A stretch of DNA of 34,647 nucleotides. It comes from Sphingomonas bacterium (GTDB lineage: Bacteria; Pseudomonadota; Alphaproteobacteria; Sphingomonadales; Sphingomonadaceae). Where the stretch lies: NCBI RefSeq assembly GCF_028292965.1, contig NZ_JAQGLG010000159.1:1-34647 (forward strand), read 5' to 3'. This document shows positions 1 through 7,329 of the stretch, one piece after another. The notes beneath the pieces were generated by a model. It saw only the letters and a list, made by a program, of their open reading frames with translations. It was not told where the DNA came from and ran no database searches. Positions within the stretch are counted from its first letter, which is position 1. Each line of letters opens with the position of its first letter. The position numbers and the translations under genes are program-made.

Positions 1-169
1 CTTCGTCCGGCCGGGCATGGCCGATTTCCCCCTGGTTATCGCCGGATCGAGCATCGACGGCGCGTTCGACGGTCCGAACGGCGAGGAACTCGGCGCAGGC
101 TTCCGTATCGTCGGCGGCACGCCCGACCAGCGCATCGACATCCTCGGCGTGTTGACGGGCAAGAAATAA
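1..169 (+). CDS. C-terminal end of a TbpB-like (transferrin-binding-protein-like) surface protein, partial
   Basis: The reading frame is open from the window edge and ends in GVLTGKK at the TAA at 167-169. The 55 visible residues include a segment of the type GAFDGPNGEELGAGF, followed by a short beta-strand-like end. This matches the closing strands of the small beta-barrel domain of TbpB-like lipoproteins and hemophilins, where a G-x-F-x-G-P-N-x-x-E-x-G-G-x-F pattern is typical. The stop codon overlaps the ATG of the Slam gene (TAATG), so the two are translationally coupled. Slam proteins carry exactly this class of cargo to the cell surface, so the context supports the call. The N-terminus, including any lipobox, lies outside the window. 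The cargo's ligand (heme, transferrin-like protein or other) cannot be read from this fragment. Confidence 0.65.
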   Translation, partial: FVRPGMADFPLVIAGSSIDGAFDGPNGEELGAGFRIVGGTPDQRIDILGVLTGKK

Positions 170-1530
170 TGAACCGCCTGCTGGCAGCGCTCCTTGCGCT
201 GCCCGCACTGGCCTCGATCGCCGAGCCGGCCCGCGCCGACTCGATTCTCGACCAGTGCGTGTCCCACACCTGCAAGGCGCGGCTGACCGCCGACGAGATG
301 CTGAACGAGGTCCAGAAACTGGTCCTCGCCAGGCGCTTCGATGAGGCCAGGCCGATGATCGCGGCCCTCGCCGCGGTGCCCTCGCTGCATTTCGAGGTGC
401 AGTTCCTGACGGGCTATGTCGCCGAGCAGACCGGCGACTATAAACATGCCGAAGGCATCTTCCGCGCCATCCTGGTCGAGGATCCGAAACAGACCCGCGT
501 GCGGCTCGAGCTGGCGCGCACGCTGCTGGCGCAGGGCAAGACCCAGGCCGCCGACCACCAGTTCCGCCTCGCCGCCCAGGCCGACGACCTGCCGGTGGAA
601 ATCACCCGCACGATCCGCCAGGTGCGTTCGATCCTGCGATCGAAGCGCGCCTGGACGCTCAATGTCGATTTCGGCATCGCGCCCGACAGCAACATCAACA
701 ACGCCACCGGCGCGGACAGCATCACGGTGATGTTCGGGCCGATCCCCCTGCCGCTGACGCTCAACCAGGCCGCGCGAGCAACCTCAGGCACGGGCGTGAC
801 CGGATCGATCGATTCGAATCTGCGCCTGCCGATCGCCAAGAACACCGCCCTGCTGGTCGATTTCGATGCCGCCGGCACCTTCTACCGCACGCACCAGTTC
901 GACGATCTCGCGGGCGAGATCGCGACGGGCCTGGAATTCACCTTGTCGCCCAAGCTGCACGTGCGCGCCGAGGGCCTCGTCTCGCAACATGATTTCGGCG
1001 GCACGGTGATCAGTCGCCAGGTCGGCGGCAAGGGCGGCGCGGAGTTCAACCTGAGCGACAGCCAGCGGCTCGGCCTGCAGATCGATGCGCGCCACACCAC
1101 GGCGTTCTTCGACCATGGTTATGATGGCTGGCAGGTCAGCGGCTACGCCACCTATGAGCGCGTCGTGGCGCGATCGATGATCGCCTCGGCCAGTCTGTAT
1201 GCACGACGCGACGGGGCAGCCGACCCGGCTTATGCCAATAAGGAGTTTGGCGGCCTGATCGGGCTTGGCGGGGAATTGCCCAAGGGCTTCAACTTCGGCG
1301 TCAGCGGCGGCGTGTCGCGCGCCGTGTATGACGCGCCGTCCTATTTCTTCTCACTCGACCCGCGTCGCGACTGGCGCTTCAACGCGCGGCTGACGGTGGG
1401 CAACCGGGCGATCAGGGTGCTCGGCTTCTCGCCAAGCTTCTCCGTATCCTATGCGCGCAACGCCTCGTCGATCGAATATTACCGCACCCAGCGCCTCCGC
1501 TTCCGCTTCGCCCTGGCGCGGTATTTTTAG
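169..1530 (+). CDS. Surface lipoprotein assembly modifier (Slam, DUF560 family)
   Basis: 453 aa outer-membrane protein predicted to translocate a TbpB-like protein to the cell surface. Residues 1-24 form a signal peptide (MNRLLAALLALPALASI, cleavage near ARADS). Residues about 45-165 look like TPR helices (FDEARPMIAALAAV, YKHAEGIFRAIL, TRVRLELARTLLAQGK). From about residue 165 to the end the sequence alternates like beta-strands and finishes with RFRFALARYF, a terminal aromatic typical of Omp85/BAM substrates. The C-terminal stretch with RRDWRF, GFSPSFSVSY, N-A-S-S-I and RLRFRF fits the conserved end of the Slam barrel. This TPR-plus-barrel layout is the known Slam architecture, and 453 aa is slightly short for the family. 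The gene overlaps the upstream TbpB-like gene by one base, suggesting a cargo-translocon pair. The alternative, a generic TPR-porin, is less likely because of the C-terminal motif. Confidence 0.8.
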   Translation: MNRLLAALLALPALASIAEPARADSILDQCVSHTCKARLTADEMLNEVQKLVLARRFDEARPMIAALAAVPSLHFEVQFLTGYVAEQTGDYKHAEGIFRAILVEDPKQTRVRLELARTLLAQGKTQAADHQFRLAAQADDLPVEITRTIRQVRSILRSKRAWTLNVDFGIAPDSNINNATGADSITVMFGPIPLPLTLNQAARATSGTGVTGSIDSNLRLPIAKNTALLVDFDAAGTFYRTHQFDDLAGEIATGLEFTLSPKLHVRAEGLVSQHDFGGTVISRQVGGKGGAEFNLSDSQRLGLQIDARHTTAFFDHGYDGWQVSGYATYERVVARSMIASASLYARRDGAADPAYANKEFGGLIGLGGELPKGFNFGVSGGVSRAVYDAPSYFFSLDPRRDWRFNARLTVGNRAIRVLGFSPSFSVSYARNASSIEYYRTQRLRFRFALARYF

Positions 1531-1553
1531 GGCCGCTTCCGGCTAATCTCCCC

Positions 1554-1652
1554 CCGTCACCCCGGACTCGTTCCGGGGTCCACCGTGCCGCGCAAGTAAC
1601 GTGCCGTTGCGTTTGCGGGACAGTGGATGCCGGAACAAGTCCGGCATGACGG
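1554..1652. repeat. Interspersed palindromic repeat, type A (copy 1)
   Basis: A 99-bp imperfect palindrome lies just after the Slam stop codon. The left end reads CGTCACCCCGGACTCGTTCC and the right end GGAACAAGTCCGGCATGAC, near-complementary to each other. Between them are GGTCCACCGTGCCGC and GGGACAGTGGATGCC, which also pair. A second copy with the same order of blocks lies at 30309-30404. It probably folds into a long hairpin in RNA. I see no coding capacity in it. Confidence 0.8.
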
Positions 1653-1672
1653 TTAGATGATCGCGGCCAGAC

Positions 1673-2503
1673 CTAACTGCGGATAAACGCGAGCAGGTCG
1701 GCGTTGATGACGTCGGCGTGCGTGGTGCACATGCCGTGCGGGAAGCCGGGATAGACCTTCAGCGTGCCGTTCTTCAGCAGCTTGATCGACAGCAAGGCCG
1801 CGTCGGCGATCGGCACGATCTGGTCGTCGTCGCCGTGCATCACCAGCACCGGCTGCTCGATCGCCTTCAGATCATCCGTGAAATCAGTTTCCGAAAAGGC
1901 CTTGATGCAATCATAATGCGCCTTGGTGCCGCCCATCATGCCCTGGCGCCACCAGTTGCGGATCACGCCCTCCGAGATCACAGCACCCGGGCGGTTGAAG
2001 CCGTAGAACGGGCCGGACGCCACATCGAGGTACATTTGCGCGCGATTGGCGGCGAGCCCGGTGCGGAAACCGTCAAACACCTCGATCGGCAGGCCGCCGG
2101 GATTGGCGTCGGACTTGACCATGATCGGCGGCACCGCGCCGACCAGCACCGCCTTGGCGACACGGCCCGACTCGGCCCGGGCGACATAATGGGCGACCTC
2201 GCCGCCGCCGGTGGAATGGCCGATATGGACAGCGCCCTTCAGGTCGAGCGCCGATGCCAGCGCAATGACGTCGGCGGCATAGGTATCCATCTCGTTGCCG
2301 GTATCGGTCTGGGTCGAACGGCCATGGCCGCGGCGATCATGCGCGATAACGCGGTAGCCCTGGCCGAGGAAGAACAGCATCTGCGTGTCCCAATCGTCCG
2401 CGCTGAGCGGCCACCCGTGATGGAACACGATTGGCTGCGCGTCCTTCGCGCCCCAGTCCTTGTAGAAAATTTCGGTACCGTCGCTGGTGGTGGTGAATGC
2501 CAT
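1673..2503 (-). CDS. Alpha/beta hydrolase, non-heme chloroperoxidase / arylesterase type
   Basis: 276 aa cytoplasmic enzyme without a signal peptide. It has the oxyanion segment [11 protein letters not shown] (res. 28-38) and the nucleophile elbow G-H-S-T-G-G with Ser97. The acid residue lies in HGDDDQIVP (Asp about 226), and the catalytic His256 is in GFPHGMC. The length and these motifs match the cofactor-free haloperoxidase/esterase group of the alpha/beta hydrolases, whose natural reaction is usually ester or lactone hydrolysis. The substrate cannot be inferred. The ATG at 2503 follows GGCAGGAGGCGATC, a strong ribosome-binding site. It is a single gene convergent with the Slam gene and separated from it by the type A repeat. 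Confidence 0.85.
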   Translation of the reverse strand: MAFTTTSDGTEIFYKDWGAKDAQPIVFHHGWPLSADDWDTQMLFFLGQGYRVIAHDRRGHGRSTQTDTGNEMDTYAADVIALASALDLKGAVHIGHSTGGGEVAHYVARAESGRVAKAVLVGAVPPIMVKSDANPGGLPIEVFDGFRTGLAANRAQMYLDVASGPFYGFNRPGAVISEGVIRNWWRQGMMGGTKAHYDCIKAFSETDFTDDLKAIEQPVLVMHGDDDQIVPIADAALLSIKLLKNGTLKVYPGFPHGMCTTHADVINADLLAFIRS

Positions 2504-2630
2504 GATCGCCTCCTGCCCCTGGCGCAGCGATCATGCTGCCGGGTCGCAGGTGTTACATAGCCGCGCGCACCGGGACGGTCGCGCGCAAAGGAGGAAACGA
2601 ACCGATGCAAAAAGTGCAATCGGAAGCCGC

Positions 2631-2780
2631 TCAATCCTTGACGCGAAAGCCGCAGATGATGCCGAAGATGAAGGCGCTGACCAAAGAGAGCTGCACCCAG
2701 CCCTGCGGGTCACTCCACCCGAAATAGCTCCCGCCATAGGCGAACAGCGCGATAAACAGGATCATTGCCAGACCGGCCAT
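2631..2780 (-). CDS. Small two-helix inner-membrane protein, unknown function
   Basis: 49 aa when started at the ATG at 2780, which follows AGGAGTTTGGGGGC, a good ribosome-binding site. An upstream in-frame ATG at 2831 would give 66 aa but has only weak AGGCG in front of it. Two hydrophobic stretches can be seen: MAGLAMILFIALFAYGGSYF and a second around VQLSLVSAFIFGIICGF. They are linked by a short polar turn (GWSDPQG), and the protein ends in RVKD. It lies divergent from purS and upstream of the hydrolase gene on the same strand, with about 130 bp between them. I do not recognise a named family. The start choice is an inference from the ribosome-binding site. Confidence 0.6.
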   Translation of the reverse strand: MAGLAMILFIALFAYGGSYFGWSDPQGWVQLSLVSAFIFGIICGFRVKD

Positions 2781-2926
2781 GCCCCCAAACTCCTGAACAC
2801 TCGCCCGCGCCCCATCGCCTGGCGAGCGCAAAAGCTGCGCCCCAAGTGTAAATTTTCCATGAAGCTTGCCCCCTGCGCGTCACGCCGCCATAGGGACCGC
2901 GACCGCGCCAACCCGGGGAATCGGCC

Positions 2927-3157
2927 ATGAAGCTTCGTATCGTCGTCACGCTCAAGCCGGGCGTGCTCGATCCGCAAGGCAAGGCAATCCACAAGGCGCT
3001 TGGCGGGCTGGGTTTCGCCGGCGTCAACGACGTCCGCGCGGGCAAGCTGATCGAGCTCGACGTCGCCGACGACACCGATGATGCGACGATCGACGCGATG
3101 TGCCGCCAGCTGCTCGCCAACACGGTGATCGAGAATTACCGGGTGGAAAGAGCATGA
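2927..3157 (+). CDS. purS: Phosphoribosylformylglycinamidine synthase subunit PurS
   Basis: 76 aa, the usual PurS size. The start [20 protein letters not shown] and the [18 protein letters not shown] core are the standard PurS signature (K-x-G-V-L-D-P-x-G, then G-F-x-x-V-x-x-V-R-x-G-K). PurS is the small structural subunit that bridges PurQ and PurL in the small-subunit type of FGAM synthase, the fourth step of purine synthesis. Its TGA stop overlaps the ATG of purQ (ATGA), so the two are coupled. purL is not in the window. The ATG follows GGGGAATCGGCC. The gene is divergent from the small membrane protein gene, and the 146-bp gap must contain its promoter, although I see no consensus boxes. 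Confidence 0.93.
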   Translation: MKLRIVVTLKPGVLDPQGKAIHKALGGLGFAGVNDVRAGKLIELDVADDTDDATIDAMCRQLLANTVIENYRVERA

Positions 3158-3822
3158 AGACCGCGGTCATCGTCTTTCCGGGATCGAACTGCGATCGCGA
3201 TCTGGCGGTGGCGCTGCGCCACGTCACCGGCACCGCACCGGATATGGTGTGGCATGGCGAGAGCGAGCTGCCCTCCGACCTTGGGCTGATCGCCCTGCCC
3301 GGCGGCTTTTCCTATGGTGATTATCTGCGTTCCGGCGCGATGGCGGCGCGTTCGCCGATCATGCGTGCGGTGGTCGCGGCGGCGGAGCGCGGCGTGCCGG
3401 TGCTCGGCATCTGCAACGGCTTCCAGGTGCTGACCGAGGCCGGGCTGCTGCCGGGTGCGCTGATGCGCAACGCAGGCCTCAACTTCGTGTGCCGCGATGT
3501 CGCGCTGACGGTGGTCAATGCGCAATCGACCTTCACCGCGCGTTACGGCCAAAGCGAGGCGATCAGCCTGCCGGTGGCGCATCATGACGGCAATTATTCG
3601 GCCGATGCCGAGACGCTCGACCGGCTGGAAGGCGAAGGCCGTGTCGCGCTGCGTTATGCCGAGAGCGTCAACGGTTCGGCGCGGCAAATCGCCGGCGTGC
3701 TCAATGGCGCGGGCAATGTGCTCGGCATGATGCCCCATCCGGAACGCCGCATCGAGGCGGCGCATGGCGGAATCGACGGGTTGCGGCTGTTCACCGGCCT
3801 GCTGGAGATGGTGGGCGCTTAA
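3154..3822 (+). CDS. purQ: Phosphoribosylformylglycinamidine synthase subunit PurQ (glutaminase)
   Basis: 222 aa class I glutamine amidotransferase that supplies ammonia to PurL for FGAM formation. Visible motifs are [12 protein letters not shown] at the N-terminus, [13 protein letters not shown], the nucleophile Cys87 in GICNGFQ, and the His195/Glu197 pair in MMPHPER, giving a complete Cys-His-Glu triad. The ATG at 3154 overlaps the purS stop by four bases. A further in-frame start upstream at 3100 lies inside purS and is not used, because the family begins with [17 protein letters not shown] 203-bp nested palindrome follows the stop codon immediately and may end or stabilise the transcript. 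Confidence 0.95.
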   Translation: MKTAVIVFPGSNCDRDLAVALRHVTGTAPDMVWHGESELPSDLGLIALPGGFSYGDYLRSGAMAARSPIMRAVVAAAERGVPVLGICNGFQVLTEAGLLPGALMRNAGLNFVCRDVALTVVNAQSTFTARYGQSEAISLPVAHHDGNYSADAETLDRLEGEGRVALRYAESVNGSARQIAGVLNGAGNVLGMMPHPERRIEAAHGGIDGLRLFTGLLEMVGA

Positions 3823-3823
3823 C

Positions 3824-4026
3824 TTCTCCCTCGCCCCTGGACAGGGGAGAGGGATACCGTAGCTTGGCAGCTTGCCGCCTAGCGGAGGTTGGGAGAGGGA
3901 TGAGCGGTCCGCAGGACCGCGCGGCGCAAGAGCGCCGCTCACCCCTCTCCCAGCTCCGACTAAGGCCGGCTGAAGGAGCCGACCTAAGTCTGCGCAACCC
4001 TCTCCCCTTGCAGGGGCGAGGGAGAA
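3824..4026. repeat. Nested palindromic repeat element, type B
   Basis: The outer arms TTCTCCCTCGCCCCTG (3824-3839) and CAGGGGCGAGGGAGAA (4011-4026) are perfect 16-bp inverted repeats. They continue inward as GGGGAGAGGG / CCCTCTCCCC. A second pair, TTGGGAGAGGGATGAGCGG / CCGCTCACCCCTCTCCCA, sits inside, and a small hairpin GGTCCGCAGGACC sits inside that. The element fills the gap between the convergent purQ and Hpt-like genes. It has no coding capacity I would defend and looks like a non-autonomous MITE-like element. Confidence 0.75.
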
Positions 4027-4031
4027 TATTT

Positions 4032-4325
4032 CTAGAGCCGCGCCACCACGCGCCGCAGCTTGCGCAGCAACAGCGGATCATGCGGCACGCCCTCGATCGC
4101 TTCGCTGGCCAGCGCCATCAGGCGAACCGCGCCGAAACTCGCCGCCAGCCCCTTGAGGCGCGCCGCGGCGATGCGCCAATGGTCGCCATCGGGCGCCGTT
4201 TCGAGGCCGCTCAGGCCACGCTGCACGCCCTCCACGAATGCCTGACGAAGTTCGGCGATCAGCTGCGGTTCGTCACCGACCGCCGCCGCCAAAGTCGCAT
4301 CGATTGCACCTGGATCATAAGCCAT
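4032..4325 (-). CDS. Hpt-like domain protein lacking the phospho-acceptor histidine
   Basis: 97 aa, all-helical by composition. Residues 50-66 read W-R-I-A-A-A-R-L-K-G-L-A-A-S-F-G-A. This aligns with the Hpt signature A-H-x-L-K-G-x-A-x-x-F-G-A, except that the His is Ala55. The remaining Hpt hallmarks (Leu57, Lys58, Gly59, Phe-Gly-Ala) are kept. A normal Hpt domain is a phosphotransfer module; this one could bind a response-regulator receiver domain but could not carry phosphate at the usual site. It is divergent from the large coiled-coil gene (72 bp between starts), and a canonical Hpt gene lies at the far end of that gene. Functional association among the three is an inference from position. 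Confidence 0.6.
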   Translation of the reverse strand: MAYDPGAIDATLAAAVGDEPQLIAELRQAFVEGVQRGLSGLETAPDGDHWRIAAARLKGLAASFGAVRLMALASEAIEGVPHDPLLLRKLRRVVARL

Positions 4326-4397
4326 GACGCACCCTAATCCGCCGAGCCTTAAAGTTAGGTTTCGCTAATTGCTTCCTGTTGCGCAAAAATATGGTAA

Positions 4398-6719
4398 ATG
4401 ACTGGGATGAACGGGGGTTCTCGCATCATCGACCTGCGCACCGGCGCCGCTCCCGCGGCAGACGACGACCTGTTGCTGACCGAAGAGTTGCCACCGCCGC
4501 CGCCAGCGCCGATTGAGGCTCCGATGGCAGAGGAATACGCACAAGAAGAAGAGGCTGCGCCGCCGCGTGGCGGGCTTGTCCTGCCGATGCTGGGCGGACT
4601 GGTGTCGCTCGGCTGGATCGGCGGGATGCTGTGGCTAGCGCGCGCCAGCCTGACCACGCTCGATCCGGTCGCCTTGGCCGAATTCGTCGCGGCGCTGTGC
4701 GTGCCCCCTGCCCTCATCGCGGTGCTGCTGATCCTTTCGATGCGCACCAGCCGCGCCGAGGCCCGGCGGTTCGGCGATGTGTCGCGGGCGATGCGCGCCG
4801 AGGCGGCCAGCCTCGAACGCACCGTCGCGGCACTGTCGCAGACGATCGAGACCAATCGCCAGCATATCGCCGAGCAGACCACCGCGTTGATGGCGATGGG
4901 CGATGGCGCGATCAGCAAATTGTCGGCGATCGGCACCGGCATGACCGAACAGGTCGGCGTCGCCAATGAGCATGCCGCCAAACTCTCCGAGGCGGCGTCA
5001 GGCGCGCATTCCAGCCTTTCGGTGCTGCTCGCCATCCTGCCGCGTGCGCATGGCGAAACGGTCGACATGGCGAAGCAGCTCGACAGCGCCGGCGTTTCGG
5101 CGACCGAGCGTGCGGCGGCGCTGGGCGCGGAGTTGAGCGCACTGGCCGAGCGCGGGCGCGAGGCCGAAGATATTGCGGGCGGCGCTGCCCAGAAACTCGC
5201 CGCGCATCTCGCGCGGATGGAGGCGACCAGCGAAACAGCCGGCGCGCGGCTCGAGGCGGTGACCGGCGAGATGTCGGCTGCGGTCGATGGCCTGCTCGGC
5301 CGCACCGCGGGCGCGGTCGATGAGGCGCGCAAGGGCATTGCCGCGCAGGGCGACGCGATGCTTGCCATGCTCAGCGCCAACCAGGCCGCGCTCGACAGCG
5401 CCGGCCGCGACAGCGCCGAGGCGCTGGCCGAGCGGATCGTCGCGATCGAGGGGCAGATCGAACGCCTCGCCGCGCGGCTCGGCGAACAGCGCGATGCCAG
5501 CGGGGCGATGCTCGGCGAACTTGACACGGGGCTCACCTCGGTGTCGGCACAGATCGAGGCGCTGCATAGCCTGGGCATCGACCGCACCCAGACGCTGGCC
5601 GCGTCGATCAGCGCGCTGGGCGGCTCGGCCGATGCGATGACCGAGGCGCTCAAAACCGGCGATGTGATGGCGACCAACGCGATCGAGACGACCGAGCGGC
5701 TGCTCACCGCGCTCGATGCCGCCGCGCGGGAGATCGACGAAACCTTGCCCGATGCGCTGGAGCGGCTCGACACCCGGATCAATGCCAGCCGCAAGGTGGT
5801 GGGCAATGCCAAGCCGGAACTGCTCGCCCTCGTCACGGCTGCGGAGAGCACGCACGACGCGATCGAGGCGATCGCGCAGGTCATCGCCGGCCAACGCACC
5901 ACGGTCGATACCCTGTCGCGTACCCTGCTCGAAACATTGAGCAGCGGGCGCGAAAAGGCCGATGCGCTGGGCCTGATGGTCGAGGAGACGATCGGCCGCA
6001 CGCACCGCTTTGCCGAAGAGGCCGCACCCCGGCTGGTCGAGGCGCTGCTGCGCGTGCGCGACACCGCCAGCGCGGCCGCCGACCGGGCGCGCGAGACGCT
6101 GGCGACGGTGATCCCCGAAGCGGCCATGGCGCTGGAGAAGGAAAGCGGCGCGGCGATGCGGCGCGCGACCGATTCGGCGCTGACCGACCAGATCGCGGCG
6201 ATCGGCGAGGCGGCCGATGCGGCGGCCGACGCGGCGGCGCGCGCTTCCGATCGGCTGACGCAGCAGATGCTCAAGATCGCGGATTCCACCGCGATGGTCG
6301 AAAGCCATATCGAGGAAGCGCGCAGCGAGCGCGAAAAAGCCGACAAGGATAGTTTCGCGCGGCGCGTGTCGCTGCTGATCGAGGCGCTCAACTCGGCCTC
6401 GATCGATATCGCCAAATCATTTTCGTCCGAAGTGTCGGACAGTGCCTGGGCGGCCTATCTCAAGGGTGATCGCGGCGTGTTCACCCGGCGCGCGGTGCGC
6501 CTGCTCGATGCCGGCGAAGTGCGCGAGATCGCGCGGCTCTACGACAGCGACGGCGAGTTTCGCGAGCAGGTCAACCGCTACATCCATGATTTCGAGGCGA
6601 TGCTGCGCGCGATCCTCGCGCAGCGCGACGGCTCGCCGCTCGGCGTGACCTTGCTGTCGTCGGATATGGGCAAGCTCTATGTCGCGCTGGCGCAGGCGAT
6701 CGAGCGCCTGCGTACCTAG
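4398..6719 (+). CDS. Large membrane-anchored coiled-coil protein, unknown function
   Basis: 773 aa. An acidic, proline-rich N-terminus (DDDLLLTEELPPPPPAP) precedes two hydrophobic helices at about residues 58-84 and 88-115 (LVLPMLGGLVSLGWIGGMLWL, then ALCVPPALIAVLLILSM). The rest, about 650 residues, is Ala/Glu/Arg-rich heptad-like sequence from residue 125 to about 670, resembling the long helical parts of chemoreceptors or septum/pole organisers. A conserved-looking globular end follows (SDSAWAAYLKGDRGVFTRR, YDSDGEFREQVNRYIHDFE, SSDMGKLYVALAQAIERL). I see no HAMP domain, chemoreceptor hairpin tip (E-x-R-A-G) or ATPase motif. The start is uncertain: the ATGs at 4398 and 4407 are both poorly preceded. 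High GC at third positions produces long mirror-image open frames on the other strand, which I treat as artefacts. Confidence 0.8.
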   Translation: MTGMNGGSRIIDLRTGAAPAADDDLLLTEELPPPPPAPIEAPMAEEYAQEEEAAPPRGGLVLPMLGGLVSLGWIGGMLWLARASLTTLDPVALAEFVAALCVPPALIAVLLILSMRTSRAEARRFGDVSRAMRAEAASLERTVAALSQTIETNRQHIAEQTTALMAMGDGAISKLSAIGTGMTEQVGVANEHAAKLSEAASGAHSSLSVLLAILPRAHGETVDMAKQLDSAGVSATERAAALGAELSALAERGREAEDIAGGAAQKLAAHLARMEATSETAGARLEAVTGEMSAAVDGLLGRTAGAVDEARKGIAAQGDAMLAMLSANQAALDSAGRDSAEALAERIVAIEGQIERLAARLGEQRDASGAMLGELDTGLTSVSAQIEALHSLGIDRTQTLAASISALGGSADAMTEALKTGDVMATNAIETTERLLTALDAAAREIDETLPDALERLDTRINASRKVVGNAKPELLALVTAAESTHDAIEAIAQVIAGQRTTVDTLSRTLLETLSSGREKADALGLMVEETIGRTHRFAEEAAPRLVEALLRVRDTASAAADRARETLATVIPEAAMALEKESGAAMRRATDSALTDQIAAIGEAADAAADAAARASDRLTQQMLKIADSTAMVESHIEEARSEREKADKDSFARRVSLLIEALNSASIDIAKSFSSEVSDSAWAAYLKGDRGVFTRRAVRLLDAGEVREIARLYDSDGEFREQVNRYIHDFEAMLRAILAQRDGSPLGVTLLSSDMGKLYVALAQAIERLRT

Positions 6720-6724
6720 CCTTT

Positions 6725-7150
6725 TCAGGCCTGGCCGAAACCACTCACGGCGCGGCGGCCGAAGCCGGGGCGGCGCTCGACCAGCGGATTGGCTTCGCGT
6801 TCGAGCAGGTTGAGCGTACTTTCGAACATCGGGCGCAGTTCGACGACATGCTGTAGTGCCTGGCTCGGCGTGTCGTGGCGTTCGATGCAATCGCGAGCGA
6901 TGGTCTCGATGTTCTCGGCGATCAGCGCGAGCGGCTCGGCGCCGAATTGGCGTGCCTCGCCCTTCAACGTGTGCGCCGGAATGACAAGCGCCGCGGCGTT
7001 CTGCGCGCGCATCGCGTTCTCGATCGCAGCGACCGACTTCACCCCATCCTCCCGGAAATAGCCGAGAATGCGGACGAAGCCCGCACCCAGCTCGCTGCGG
7101 GCGCGCGCAAACGCCGTCCAGTCGACCAGATCGGATTCGTCAATTGACAC
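6725..7150 (-). CDS. Hpt (histidine phosphotransfer) domain protein
   Basis: 141 aa when read from the GTG at 7150, which is preceded by GGAGACCAAG. An in-frame ATG at 7186 would add 12 poorly family-like residues. The core holds P-A-H60-T-L-K-G-E-A-R-Q-F-G-A, the intact Hpt signature with its phospho-accepting His and the Lys/Gly that follow. Upstream helices (SELGAGFVRILGYFREDG) fit the four-helix Hpt bundle. The Hpt fold ends at about residue 115, and the tail is Arg/Gly-rich. Such proteins shuttle phosphate between hybrid kinases and response regulators; no such partner is adjacent. It is convergent with the coiled-coil gene, only five bases between the stop codons. Confidence 0.82.
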   Translation of the reverse strand: MSIDESDLVDWTAFARARSELGAGFVRILGYFREDGVKSVAAIENAMRAQNAAALVIPAHTLKGEARQFGAEPLALIAENIETIARDCIERHDTPSQALQHVVELRPMFESTLNLLEREANPLVERRPGFGRRAVSGFGQA

Positions 7151-7265
7151 CTTGGTCTCCCAACTTCGCACCCGGGGAGGGGTCACGAAAGCTCAACCTC
7201 TTCTAGGGGACAGGTGTAAATGAGCGGTTGACGCGCGGCGCGATTTTCATCGCCCGTGGGCAGCC

Positions 7266-7283
7266 AAGTCCTTGGCAGGACTT
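7266..7283. other. Short perfect hairpin in the gap between der and the Hpt gene
   Basis: AAGTCCT / AGGACTT with a TGGC loop. It lies in the 179-bp gap 7151-7329, downstream of der and upstream of the Hpt gene on the minus strand. No T-run follows on the minus strand, so it is not a convincing intrinsic terminator. Nothing else is visible in this gap. Confidence 0.3.
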
Positions 7284-7329
7284 AATATGTCCGATGTGAT
7301 ACCTAATTTGTGCCGGACGGTCGACCGGT

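Noticed and set aside
1718..2560. 280-codon plus-strand frame opposite the alpha/beta hydrolase
   Set aside because: The minus-strand gene has a complete catalytic triad and a strong ribosome-binding site.
4355..6415. Long open frame on the minus strand (686 codons) opposite the coiled-coil gene, and another at 4998-6308
   Set aside because: Ser/Ala/Arg- or Arg/Gly-rich mirror of a high-GC gene; the plus-strand product has membrane helices, heptads and a defined end, the mirrors have no domain.
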